Positions 1-7,508 of a stretch of DNA of 64,000 bases are shown here, one piece after another. Both the position numbers and the translations under genes were made by a program. The notes under the pieces were generated by a model, which was given only the letters and a program-made list of their open reading frames with translations, ran no database searches and had not been told where the DNA came from. The stretch is taken from assembly GCA_963781805.1 (NCBI GenBank), contig CAWAHF010000004.1, positions 5,270,001-5,334,000 of the forward strand, in the 5' to 3' direction. Origin of the DNA: JAFGPL01 sp963781805. GTDB lineage: Bacteria; Bacteroidota; Bacteroidia; Bacteroidales; UBA10428. The stretch's first letter is position 1, and every line of letters begins with the position of its first letter.

Positions 1-266
1 TCTTCATCAGATTTTATGCCACCTCCAAAATCAATTACCAGGTTGGTTTTCGAGGCAATAGAAGTGAGTACATCTATATTTACAACATGTTTTGATTTTG
101 CACCATCCAAATCGACAAGGTGTAATCTTTTTATGCCTGCATCTTCAAACTTTTTTGCAACTTCCAGTGGATTTTCGCTGTAAATTTTTTTAGCCCCAAA
201 ATCTCCCTGTTCAAGCCGTACACATTTGCCATCAATGATATCAATGGCCGGGATAATTTCAATCAT
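1..266 (-). CDS. hisA: HisA, ProFAR isomerase (N-terminal part; gene runs off the window)
   Basis: The reverse strand from 266 encodes a protein beginning MIEIIPAIDIIDGKCVRLEQ, the classic HisA start. It continues with the HLVDLDGAK segment and the VIDFGGGIKSDE phosphate-binding strand of a beta/alpha barrel. HisA isomerises ProFAR to PRFAR in histidine synthesis. About 88 residues are visible and the 3' part lies left of position 1. It starts 2 bp after the hisH stop codon, so it is the next gene of the his operon; hisF is expected to follow. Identification is by family motif recognition. Confidence 0.95.
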   Translation of the reverse strand, partial: MIEIIPAIDIIDGKCVRLEQGDFGAKKIYSENPLEVAKKFEDAGIKRLHLVDLDGAKSKHVVNIDVLTSIASKTNLVIDFGGGIKSDE

Positions 267-268
267 AT

Positions 269-868
269 TCAGATATTTAAAAAATTTTCTAAAATTTGAG
301 CACCAACCTTTCCACTTTTTTCAGGGTGGAACTGGGTTGCATAGAAATTATTTTTTTCCAGCGCAGCGCTGAAAAGATTTATGTAATCACAGTATGCAAT
401 GGTATCATCACCTGTTGTGGCATAATAACTATGCACAAAATAAACAAAATTATGTTCGGGAATGTTCTTGAATAATTTACCTTTCAGCCTGTAAATACTG
501 TTCCAGCCCATCTGGGGTACTTTGTTTATGTTTTCGTTACCTGGTAAAGGCTGAAATTTTCTGACCTGTTCTTTGAAGATTCCCATACACTTAGTATCAT
601 TTTCATCTGAATAGGTGCACATTAACTGCATGCCCAGACAGATTCCCAATACCGGTTGACGAAGGTCTTTTATCAGCAAATCCAGCTTTCCTTTTTTTAG
701 ATGAGCCATGGTAGTGCTTGCTTCTCCTACCCCCGGAAAAATTACCTTATCGGCATTTTTAATTTCTTCATGATTATTTGTGACAACTGCCTGAATACCC
801 ATTCGCTGAAGCGCATAGTCGACTGACATGATATTACCGGCATTATATTTTATGATGGCGATTTTCAT
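269..868 (-). CDS. hisH: HisH, glutamine amidotransferase subunit of IGP synthase
   Basis: A 199-residue class I glutamine amidotransferase, the usual HisH length. Visible motifs are the oxyanion segment FPGVGEAS (about 45-52), the nucleophile elbow GICLGMQ with the catalytic Cys (about 75-81), and the His-Pro-Glu of QFHPEKSG near the C-terminus. It makes ammonia from glutamine for HisF, which forms imidazole glycerol phosphate and AICAR. The ATG at 868 lies just left of a 15-bp minisatellite, so the minisatellite sits directly upstream of its translation start. The stop is 2 bp before hisA. Confidence 0.95.
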   Translation of the reverse strand: MKIAIIKYNAGNIMSVDYALQRMGIQAVVTNNHEEIKNADKVIFPGVGEASTTMAHLKKGKLDLLIKDLRQPVLGICLGMQLMCTYSDENDTKCMGIFKEQVRKFQPLPGNENINKVPQMGWNSIYRLKGKLFKNIPEHNFVYFVHSYYATTGDDTIAYCDYINLFSAALEKNNFYATQFHPEKSGKVGAQILENFLNI

Positions 869-881
869 TTAATGGTTAAAG

Positions 882-1106
882 GTTTGTTGGTCTACAGTTT
901 GTTGGTCCACAGTTTGTTGGTCTACAGTTTGTTGGTCTACAGTTTGTTGGTCTACAGTTTGTTGGTCTACAGTTTGTTGGTCCACAGTTTGTTGGTCTAC
1001 AGTTTGTTGGTCCACAGTTTGTTGGTCTACAGTTTGTTAGTCTACAGTTTGTTGGTCTACAGTTTGTTAGTCCACAGTTAGTTGGTCCACAGTTAGTAGG
1101 TCCATA
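882..1106. repeat. 15-bp minisatellite, about 15 tandem copies
   Basis: Fifteen head-to-tail copies of GTTTGTTGGTCTACA cover this stretch. One position toggles between T and C (TCTACA versus TCCACA), and the last three units decay (GTTAGT, AGGTCCATA). The period is a multiple of three with no stop, so the plus strand stays open, but the conceptual peptide is a mere LLVYS/LLVHS repeat. The array lies inside the his operon transcript between purU and hisH. On the minus strand it would form a long untranslated spacer immediately before the hisH start. Confidence 0.97.
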
Positions 1107-1140
1107 GTTATGATACTTAAGATTGCAATCAGCAGTTTTA

Positions 1141-1206
1141 CTGCCGCTGTATCTGCCACTGCCGCCGTAACTGCCACTGCCGCTGCTGCTGCTGCTGCTG
1201 CTGCCA
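1141..1206. repeat. CTGCC/GCT microsatellite
   Basis: Degenerate CTGCCGCTG / CTGCCACTGCCGC units run into a perfect (GCT)7 tract at 1182-1202. Together with the neighbouring minisatellite this makes a repeat-rich 330-bp spacer between the hisH start and the purU stop. Simple trinucleotide tracts of this kind are prone to slippage. Confidence 0.9.
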
Positions 1207-1217
1207 CTTTTCTTTAT

Positions 1218-2087
1218 TTATCCAAAAATTATTGTTCTGTTATTATACACCAGTGTTCTTCTTTGCAAATGCAGCATAACTGCCCTTGAGAGAACTATTT
1301 TTTCCAGATCCTGTCCCTTTCGTATCAGCTTTTCAATCGTATCGGTATGGCTTATACGGGTAACACCCTGCTCGATAATAGGACCTGCATCAAGTTCGGC
1401 TGTAACATAGTGGCTGGTTGCTCCAATAATTTTTACCCCTCTTTCGTAGGCCGAATGGTAAGGTTTTGCACCTGGAAAAGCCGGTAAAAAAGAGTGATGA
1501 ATATTGATAATTCTATTGGGATATTCATTAATTAAAGTATCAGAAATAATTTGCATATACCTTGCAAGCACAATAAAATTAACCTTATTCTTTCGCAGTA
1601 AATCCATTTCTTTCTTTTCCTGTTCCGCCTTATTCTCTTTATTCATGGGAAAATGATGAAAAGGGATTGAGAACTTATCGGCAATATTTTTCAAATCGCT
1701 ATGATTGCTGATGATAAGAGGTACCTTCACATCCCATTCTCCAGAATGAATCCGGGCCAACATATCGTACAGGCAGTGCGAAAACTTTGAAACAAAAATA
1801 GCCATTACGGGCGGTTCATCCGGAAAATAAAGCCGCCAGTTCATCCCATATTTCGCTGCAATCTGAGTTCCAAAGAAATCGGATATTTTTTCACGGGGTA
1901 TTAAAAAATTCTCAAGTTCCCACTGCACCCGCATAAAAAATATCTTTTCCTGGCGATCTACATGTTGTTCAAGGTAAATGATATTGCCATTATTATTGTC
2001 TAAAAATTCAGTCACTTTGGCAACAATGCCCTGTTGATCCGGGCAGTACATCAGAATAATTGCGGTATTATTTGTCTTAGTATCCAT
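1218..2087 (-). CDS. purU: Formyltetrahydrofolate deformylase
   Basis: A 289-residue protein with an N-terminal ACT domain (about 9-85, starting IILMYCPDQQGIVAKVTEF) and a formyltransferase-fold catalytic domain (about 95-280). The segment NIHHSFLPAFPGAKPYHSAYERGVKI (written here only to name its Asn, His-His and Pro-Gly-Ala) and the later GATSHYVTAELDAGPIIEQ contain the Asn/His/Asp active-site set of this fold. PurU hydrolyses 10-formyl-THF to formate and THF. Its place between hisB and hisH is notable: it starts 9 bp after... read leftwards, it follows hisB by 9 bp and so is probably cotranscribed. HisH/HisF release AICAR, whose formylation uses 10-formyl-THF, which is a possible metabolic link (inference). 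Confidence 0.93.
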   Translation of the reverse strand: MDTKTNNTAIILMYCPDQQGIVAKVTEFLDNNNGNIIYLEQHVDRQEKIFFMRVQWELENFLIPREKISDFFGTQIAAKYGMNWRLYFPDEPPVMAIFVSKFSHCLYDMLARIHSGEWDVKVPLIISNHSDLKNIADKFSIPFHHFPMNKENKAEQEKKEMDLLRKNKVNFIVLARYMQIISDTLINEYPNRIINIHHSFLPAFPGAKPYHSAYERGVKIIGATSHYVTAELDAGPIIEQGVTRISHTDTIEKLIRKGQDLEKIVLSRAVMLHLQRRTLVYNNRTIIFG

Positions 2088-2096
2088 TTTATAAAA

Positions 2097-3221
2097 TTAT
2101 ATAGAGCCTTTTGTTGTTGGAAGTTCAAAATTAAGCAAATCCTTTTTAACTGCTATTTTTATTGCTCTTCCCAATGCTTTAAAAATAGCTTCTATTTTGT
2201 GATGTTCATTTTGCCCCTCAACTTTTATATTCAAATTACATTTTGCACTGTCGGCAAACGATTTGAAAAAGTGAAAAAACATTTCGGTAGGCATTTCACC
2301 CACTTTTTCCCTTTTAAAATCTGCATCCCATACCAGCCAGCTTCTCCCGGAGAAATCAATCGCCACCTGGGCCAGACAATCATCCATGGGTAAAACAAAT
2401 CCGTACCGTTCTATTCCGGCTTTGTTTCCCAGTGCTTTTAGAAAGGCTTCTCCAAGAGCCAGGGCGGTATCCTCAATGGTATGGTGTTCGTCTACATTCA
2501 AATCACCTTTGACCTTTATAGTGATATCTGTTCCCGAATGCCTGGCAATCTGATCGAGCATATGGTCAAAGAAACCCAGACCAGTCGAAATATCTGATTT
2601 TCCGGTACCATTGATGTACAAGGAAACTGTAATATCGGTCTCTCGGGTTTTTCGGTGGATAGTGGCAGTTCGTTCGTATGAAGAGAGGAAAGCGAATATC
2701 TTATCCCAATCATCGGATACAAGTGCACAAACATCCTGCAATCCTTCGTTTTTCAGTTCGTCTGTGCCGCTTTCCGGACGAAAATAAATTGCCCGGGCTC
2801 CAATGTTCTTAGCCAGCTCAACATCAGTAAGCCTGTCCCCGATAACGAATGAATTGGTTAAATCATAATCTGCAGAGAGATATTTCGTTAACAATCCGGT
2901 TCGGGGTTTTCTGTTGGGCGAGTTTTCTTCTGGTATACTGGGATCAATTAAAATATCGTCGAAGTATACTCCCTCATTTTCAAAAGCTTTAAGCATTTTT
3001 TGCTGAACCATCCTGAAATTCTTTTCCGGATAGGATTCGGTGCCCAAACCATCCTGGTTTGAGACAATTACCAGATCAAAATCCAGGGATTTACGGATGA
3101 AATACAGATTACGAAAAACCTTCGGTATGAATTCCAGTTTTTCCAGGGAGTCAACCTGATAATCCTCAGGAGGCTCAATAATTAATGTTCCGTCTCTGTC
3201 TAAAAAAATTACCCTTTTCAT
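2097..3221 (-). CDS. hisB: HisB, bifunctional histidinol-phosphatase / IGP dehydratase
   Basis: A 374-residue fusion. Residues 1 to about 165 form a HAD phosphatase with the nucleophile motif FLDRDGTLI at the N-terminus and a later GDRLTDVELAKN metal-binding motif. Residues about 185-374 are imidazoleglycerol-phosphate dehydratase with the two metal-binding motifs DEHHTIEDT and NEHHKIEAI. It catalyses the IGP dehydratase and histidinol phosphatase steps. A 174-bp gap separates it from hisC upstream, the largest break within the operon, so an internal promoter is possible; I saw no convincing one. Confidence 0.95.
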   Translation of the reverse strand: MKRVIFLDRDGTLIIEPPEDYQVDSLEKLEFIPKVFRNLYFIRKSLDFDLVIVSNQDGLGTESYPEKNFRMVQQKMLKAFENEGVYFDDILIDPSIPEENSPNRKPRTGLLTKYLSADYDLTNSFVIGDRLTDVELAKNIGARAIYFRPESGTDELKNEGLQDVCALVSDDWDKIFAFLSSYERTATIHRKTRETDITVSLYINGTGKSDISTGLGFFDHMLDQIARHSGTDITIKVKGDLNVDEHHTIEDTALALGEAFLKALGNKAGIERYGFVLPMDDCLAQVAIDFSGRSWLVWDADFKREKVGEMPTEMFFHFFKSFADSAKCNLNIKVEGQNEHHKIEAIFKALGRAIKIAVKKDLLNFELPTTKGSI

Positions 3222-3395
3222 GTTACTTTCAAATATCTTATAGCTATCAATTTAAATTATATAGGCTAAGGCAAAGCAAGAGCAAACCTTAAGCTATCGT
3301 CATATGTTGTCTATACAAAAATATATTATATTAATAATCACCATTAAATCTACTCATTTTCCTTATTCCTCTTCTGCTATTTTCCAATCTTTCCC

Positions 3396-4436
3396 TCATC
3401 TAATTTCTTTCAGCGCTTTCAACAGTAAATCGTTTTCTGCTTTTGTTCCGACTGTGATTCTGAGACAACCTTCACAAAGACTTGCTTTAGATCTGTCTCT
3501 GACAATGATTTTTTTATCAGCCAGATACTTGAAAAGTGATTGGGGAGATTTTACTTTCACAAGCAAAAAATTGGCGTCGGAAGGATAAACCTTTAAAATT
3601 TCAGGAAATTTCTCAAATTCCCCTGTTAACCTATTCCTTTCATTTATAATCTCATCAACCCAGCTGTTTTTTTGATTGAAAGTATTTAGTGATTCATAAG
3701 CAATTCGCAGTGTCGGATTATTTACGTTATAAGGATATTTGATTTTGCTCATCACCGAAATCACGCGTTCATCGGCAAAGCACATACCGAGCCTTATTCC
3801 GGCAAGGCCCCAGGCTTTGCTGAAGGTTTGCAATATTACAAGGTTTTCATATTTCTTTAATGCCGGCAACAGACTTTCCTGTCGGGAAAAATCGATGTAG
3901 GCTTCATCCAGAACTACCAATCCGTTGAACTTGTTTAGCACCTCAAGGATATCATCTCTTTTCAGACTATTTGACGTTGGATTGTTCGGCGAACAAAGAA
4001 AAAGAAGCTTAGTTGAGGAATTAACCTGTTTTAACAAAAGTTCCACATCAAGCTGAAAATCGGTTGTAAGTAATACCTGATTGTATTCTACCTGACTGAT
4101 ATCCGCACATACCTTGTACATGCCGTATGTGGGGTCCACCGAAAGAATATTGTCTTTTCCGGGTTGACAAAAAGTCCTGATCAGCAAATCAATTGCTTCA
4201 TCGCTTCCATTGCCGAGGAATATTCTTTCCGGAACAACTCCTTTAAGTTCCGATATTTTTTGTTTTACGCTCCACTGTAAGGGATCCGGATAACGATTAT
4301 AGGATGTATTATTCGGATTTTCATTGGCATCAAGGAAAACAGCTTCATTTCCCGTATATTCACCCCTGGCCGAGGAGTATGGCACCAGGTTTCGGATGTT
4401 TTCTCTAATCAAGCTGTTTATATCTAATGTTTTCAT
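3396..4436 (-). CDS. hisC: HisC, histidinol-phosphate aminotransferase
   Basis: A 346-residue fold-type I PLP aminotransferase. Visible features are FLGNGSDEAIDLLIRTF, the CSPNNPTSN substrate segment, VLDEAYIDFS, and the PLP-lysine motif TFSKAWGLAGIRLG followed by the C-terminal domain. It converts imidazole acetol phosphate to histidinol phosphate using glutamate. The start codon lies 1 bp from the hisD stop, which indicates translational coupling. Confidence 0.95.
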   Translation of the reverse strand: MKTLDINSLIRENIRNLVPYSSARGEYTGNEAVFLDANENPNNTSYNRYPDPLQWSVKQKISELKGVVPERIFLGNGSDEAIDLLIRTFCQPGKDNILSVDPTYGMYKVCADISQVEYNQVLLTTDFQLDVELLLKQVNSSTKLLFLCSPNNPTSNSLKRDDILEVLNKFNGLVVLDEAYIDFSRQESLLPALKKYENLVILQTFSKAWGLAGIRLGMCFADERVISVMSKIKYPYNVNNPTLRIAYESLNTFNQKNSWVDEIINERNRLTGEFEKFPEILKVYPSDANFLLVKVKSPQSLFKYLADKKIIVRDRSKASLCEGCLRITVGTKAENDLLLKALKEIR

Positions 4437-4437
4437 T

Positions 4438-5721
4438 TTAATTACCTGATTTTAATCTGATTTTAACAGCATTTTTGTGTGCAATCAATTGTTCTGCTTC
4501 CGCCATAGTTTCTATCACGGGACCGATGGATTGCAAACCTTCTTTTGTAATTTGCTGGAAGGTTATTTTTTTGACAAAATTATCGAGATTAACACCGTTG
4601 TATGCCTTTGCATGTCCGTATGTGGGTAGGGTGTGATTTGTTCCCGATGCATAATCCCCTGCACTTTCAGGCGTATATTGCCCGATGAATACACTTCCTG
4701 CATTGATGATATATTCAGCATCGGCTTCTGCATCCCGGGTTGAAATAATCAGGTGTTCCGGTGCATATTCATTTATCATTTCCAGCATTTCGTCTTTGTC
4801 TTTCAATAATATGATTCTGCTATTTTCAAGCGCTTTCGATGCAATTGGCTTTCTTGGCAATAAATCCAATTGTACCTGGATTTCTGCTTGAACTGCGGAA
4901 GCTATTTTTTCAGAATTAGTAACAAGAATTACCTGGCTGTCTGTTCCATGCTCGGCCTGAGAAAGCAGGTCGGAAGCAATAAAAGCCGGATTGGCCGATT
5001 CATCGGCCATAACAGCTACTTCAGATGGACCGGCAGGCATATCAATCGCAACATCTCCCTGTGAAACGATTTGCTTTGCTGCAGTGACGTACTGGTTTCC
5101 CGGACCGAAAATTTTATATACCCTGGGAACGGATGCTGTACCATAAGCCATTGCGCCAATGGCTTGCACACCACCAAGTTTAAAAATCCGGGTAACTCCG
5201 GTAATGTTTGCTGCATAAAGAATTACAGGATTTATATCTCCGGTGGAGGAGGGCGGGGTACATAGGATGATTTCACGACAACCTGCAATTTTAGCAGGAA
5301 TAGCCAGCATCAGCACGGTAGAAAATAGCGGCGCTGTCCCGCCCGGGATATACAATCCAACCTTTTCAATGGCAACGCTTTTCTGCCAGCAGGTCACTCC
5401 GGGTTGTGTTTCCACTTTCCGAATGGCAGATTTTTGGATTAGATGAAATTTTTCAATATTGGATACTGCAATTTTAATTGCCTCTTTCAAATCTTTACTT
5501 ACCTGATTGGTAGCAGACTCGATTTCTTTTTCTTCGACTTCAAATTTCAAAACCGAGACCTGGTCAAATTGCAGTGTGTAATCCAAAAGTGATACATCAC
5601 CATTTTTCTTTATATCATCCAGTATTTTTTGCACTCTTGGAAAAAGTTCACGGGTATCCTGCAAAGGCCTCATCAGGATTTCCTGCCATTCTTTTTTCTC
5701 CGGATATGGATAAATCTGCAT
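4438..5721 (-). CDS. hisD: HisD, histidinol dehydrogenase
   Basis: A 427-residue protein of normal HisD length. Family signatures visible include GLYIPGGTAPLFSTVLM, the GPGNQYVTAAKQ segment, MPAGPSEVAVMADESANP, LLSQAEHG with a zinc/catalytic Gln-His pair, and YAPEHLII. It is an NAD-dependent zinc enzyme performing the last two oxidations from histidinol to histidine. It sits second in the operon, 15 bp after hisG. Confidence 0.96.
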   Translation of the reverse strand: MQIYPYPEKKEWQEILMRPLQDTRELFPRVQKILDDIKKNGDVSLLDYTLQFDQVSVLKFEVEEKEIESATNQVSKDLKEAIKIAVSNIEKFHLIQKSAIRKVETQPGVTCWQKSVAIEKVGLYIPGGTAPLFSTVLMLAIPAKIAGCREIILCTPPSSTGDINPVILYAANITGVTRIFKLGGVQAIGAMAYGTASVPRVYKIFGPGNQYVTAAKQIVSQGDVAIDMPAGPSEVAVMADESANPAFIASDLLSQAEHGTDSQVILVTNSEKIASAVQAEIQVQLDLLPRKPIASKALENSRIILLKDKDEMLEMINEYAPEHLIISTRDAEADAEYIINAGSVFIGQYTPESAGDYASGTNHTLPTYGHAKAYNGVNLDNFVKKITFQQITKEGLQSIGPVIETMAEAEQLIAHKNAVKIRLKSGN

Positions 5722-5736
5722 ATTTTTAAAAAATTA

Positions 5737-6603
5737 TTATACAATCATTTTTTCAATCGGGATAACCAGTATTCCCTGGGCTCCATATTCTTTAAGCTTT
5801 TCAATGATTTCCCAAAATTCATTTTCATTCACCACCGAATGCAGTGAACTCCAACCTTTTTCAGCCAGGGGCATGACAGTTGGACTTTTCATACCGGGTA
5901 AAATTTGTGTTATCTTTTCCAGACTTTCGTTCGGAGCATTCAACAGAATATATTTATTGTTTTTTGCATTCAACACAGAATGAATCCTGAATAGCAATTT
6001 TTCCAGGACCTGTTTTTTTGCACCGGACATTTGTTGATTCCCAATGATAACTGCTTCGGAAGTGCAAACAACTTCCACTTCTTTCAGTCGGTTGCTTATA
6101 AGTGTGCTGCCTGAACTTACAATATCAAAAATCGCATCTGCAAGTCCGATACTTGGAGCTATCTCCACAGAACCACTGATTTCATGAATCTCAGAGTTTA
6201 TTTTATTTTTATCAAGATATTTTTTTAGAATATTGGGATAAGAGGTCGCAATTTTTTTTCCGTTAAAGAACGAAAATCCATCGTATTCAATGGTTTGTGG
6301 TATGGCAAGAGATAAGCGGCACTTTGCAAATCCCAGACGATCGACGATATTTACCGGCTTATCTTGTTCCAAAACTTCGTTCTCTCCTACAATTCCAATA
6401 TCAGCAACATTGTCTGCCACATATTGCGGGATATCGTCATCCCTGAGAAATAAAATCTCAAGAGGAAAATTTTGTCCCACAGAAATGAGTTTTAACTTCC
6501 CTTCCTGGGTGAGTTTAATTCCACTTTCCTCGATAATTCCAAGGGATTTTTCACTCAATCTTCCCGATTTCTGAATGGCTATTTTTAGGTTTCCTGAATC
6601 CAT
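5737..6603 (-). CDS. hisG: HisG, ATP phosphoribosyltransferase (long form)
   Basis: A 288-residue protein beginning LKIAIQKSGRLSEKSLGIIEESG, typical of HisG. It has the GIVGENEV and SGSVEIAPSIGLADAIFDIVSSG phosphoribosyl-binding segments. Residues about 215-288 form the C-terminal ACT-like regulatory domain present only in the long form, so HisZ is not needed and feedback inhibition by histidine is expected. It is the first structural gene of the operon and lies directly downstream of the attenuator. It starts after the terminator U-tract with 17 bp between. Confidence 0.95.
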   Translation of the reverse strand: MDSGNLKIAIQKSGRLSEKSLGIIEESGIKLTQEGKLKLISVGQNFPLEILFLRDDDIPQYVADNVADIGIVGENEVLEQDKPVNIVDRLGFAKCRLSLAIPQTIEYDGFSFFNGKKIATSYPNILKKYLDKNKINSEIHEISGSVEIAPSIGLADAIFDIVSSGSTLISNRLKEVEVVCTSEAVIIGNQQMSGAKKQVLEKLLFRIHSVLNAKNNKYILLNAPNESLEKITQILPGMKSPTVMPLAEKGWSSLHSVVNENEFWEIIEKLKEYGAQGILVIPIEKMIV

Positions 6604-6620
6604 GTTTTAAATTTTTGATC

Positions 6621-6651
6621 AAAAAAAAAGGTTTGCAGTATCGCAAACCTT
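6621..6651 (-). terminator. Intrinsic terminator of the his attenuator
   Basis: On the minus strand a 9-bp perfect stem AAGGTTTGC / GCAAACCTT with a 6-nt loop (plus-strand arms 6628-6636 and 6643-6651) is followed by a run of Ts (6627-6621). It stands between the leader peptide and hisG. The terminator 5' arm is also claimed by an upstream antiterminator arm, the layout expected of an attenuator. Confidence 0.9.
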
Positions 6652-6683
6652 CATCCAAAATATCTTCATTTTGCACATACTAC
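6635..6683 (-). promoter_or_regulatory. Antiterminator stem of the his attenuator
   Basis: In the transcript, GUAGUAUGUGCAAA (plus-strand 6670-6683) can pair with UUUGCGAUACUGC (plus-strand 6635-6647) over about 12 bp with one G-U and a small bulge. This pairing consumes the 5' arm of the terminator. The segment GGUAGU just upstream can instead pair with AUUACC inside the His codon run of the leader peptide, which would sequester the antiterminator when the ribosome does not stall. Pairings were found by eye; energies were not computed. Confidence 0.75.
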
Positions 6684-6688
6684 CTCTG

Positions 6689-6742
6689 CTACAGCATAGC
6701 TGCATGATGATGGTAATGAATATGTGCTGTTCTGTTTAACAT
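6689..6742 (-). CDS. hisL: His operon leader peptide (17 residues)
   Basis: An ORF too short for standard calling encodes MLNRTAHIHYHHHAAML, with five His codons in seven positions (HIHYHHH), then TAG. It lies between a plausible promoter and the terminator hairpin ahead of hisG. Ribosome stalling at the CAT codons when charged His-tRNA is scarce would free the antiterminator and allow transcription into hisG. This matches the classic histidine attenuation logic known from enterobacteria; the peptide sequence here is different. Confidence 0.92.
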   Translation of the reverse strand: MLNRTAHIHYHHHAAML

Positions 6743-6760
6743 TTTCTGAATTTGAAAGTG

Positions 6761-6791
6761 CAATATTATGAATATTTTATGATAAAATCAA
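6761..6791 (-). promoter_or_regulatory. Candidate promoter of the his operon
   Basis: On the minus strand TTG (6791-6789) is followed after 20 nt by TAATATTG (6768-6761), close to the Bacteroidota -33 TTTG / -7 TAnnTTTG pattern with one mismatch in the -7 box. A start site near 6755 would place the leader ATG (6742) shortly downstream. Confidence 0.5.
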
Positions 6792-7021
6792 AACGGTGGT
6801 AAAATTTATTTCATAACGTAAATTGTCCATAGAAAAATGAGGGAGCTTGTTAAAAAGCCATTGCAAAGTCATTTCAAAGCACAGAACAGGTATAAATGAT
6901 GCGTTATTGAAGGTAATCATGCTTGGGCGGTCAAAATAAACTCCAGCTTGTTTTCTCAACGGGAATTCGGAATGACTGAAAAGAATTGTGATGTCATTAG
7001 AAATGAAATTGTTGAATTATG

Positions 7022-7414
7022 CTATTGTTTTCGTTTTTCCATTTGTTCTTTCAGCCATTTTTCGGCCTCTGATTCCTGTGTAAATAAACGGGTAGGCGTT
7101 TTCGGCTGACTGAATTTCAGATAAATATTCGCAAAATAGCTTGATATTTTGGAATCAATTATAATAGCAGTTGCTGCAACATGTGGCCTGTACTGCGCTG
7201 CAGCATAAGCACGGGTTTTTGAATCAATAAACATCATATTTCGGATATCAATCAGGTTTGCACAGAGTTTTTCCTGATTCCAAGAATCTCCAATCTCTGT
7301 CATCTTCTCCAGGGTATCCATATCCAGGGAACAATTGTTAATGGCAACATATCTGTAAATCTGATCATCTCCCTGGATAATTTCTATTTTATCGTTAACT
7401 GTGGTTTTTTGCAT
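7022..7414 (-). CDS. STAS/SpoIIAA-like hypothetical protein
   Basis: A 130-residue soluble protein with no signal or membrane segment. Its pattern (central LIDIRNMMFIDSKTRAYAAAQ, then ATAIIIDSKISSYFANIYLKF, and the ending ESEAEKWLKEQ) resembles the small SpoIIAA/STAS-like proteins common in Bacteroidota, which often end in an EKWL-type helix. No catalytic motif is evident. It stands alone between the his leader region and the GH105 gene. Function unknown; the fold assignment is by pattern only. Confidence 0.6.
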   Translation of the reverse strand: MQKTTVNDKIEIIQGDDQIYRYVAINNCSLDMDTLEKMTEIGDSWNQEKLCANLIDIRNMMFIDSKTRAYAAAQYRPHVAATAIIIDSKISSYFANIYLKFSQPKTPTRLFTQESEAEKWLKEQMEKRKQ

Positions 7415-7508
7415 TTGTTTTTGCTTTGAAATGCCTTTATTAAAGTTACAATCGTTTTTGTTATAAAATGAAATCAGAATCGGAGAATTTTTTCGATTAA
7501 TAAGATAT

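Noticed and set aside
872..1081. Open plus-strand frame of 69 residues (LLVYS/LLVHS repeats)
   Set aside because: It is a by-product of a 15-bp repeat whose period is a multiple of three; there is no plausible protein or ribosome binding site.
882..1106. CRISPR array
   Set aside because: The 15-bp units are directly contiguous without spacers, and no cas gene is nearby.
2516..2734. Minus-strand 72-residue ORF within hisB, and many similar short ORFs opposite or inside known genes
   Set aside because: Shadow frames of well-supported genes with no independent evidence.
6621..6742. Riboswitch upstream of hisG
   Set aside because: The His-rich leader peptide and mutually exclusive hairpins explain the region without a ligand-binding aptamer.
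6777..6959. Minus-strand ORF of 60 residues upstream of the his leader
   Set aside because: It overlaps the predicted promoter, has no motif and no conserved-looking composition.
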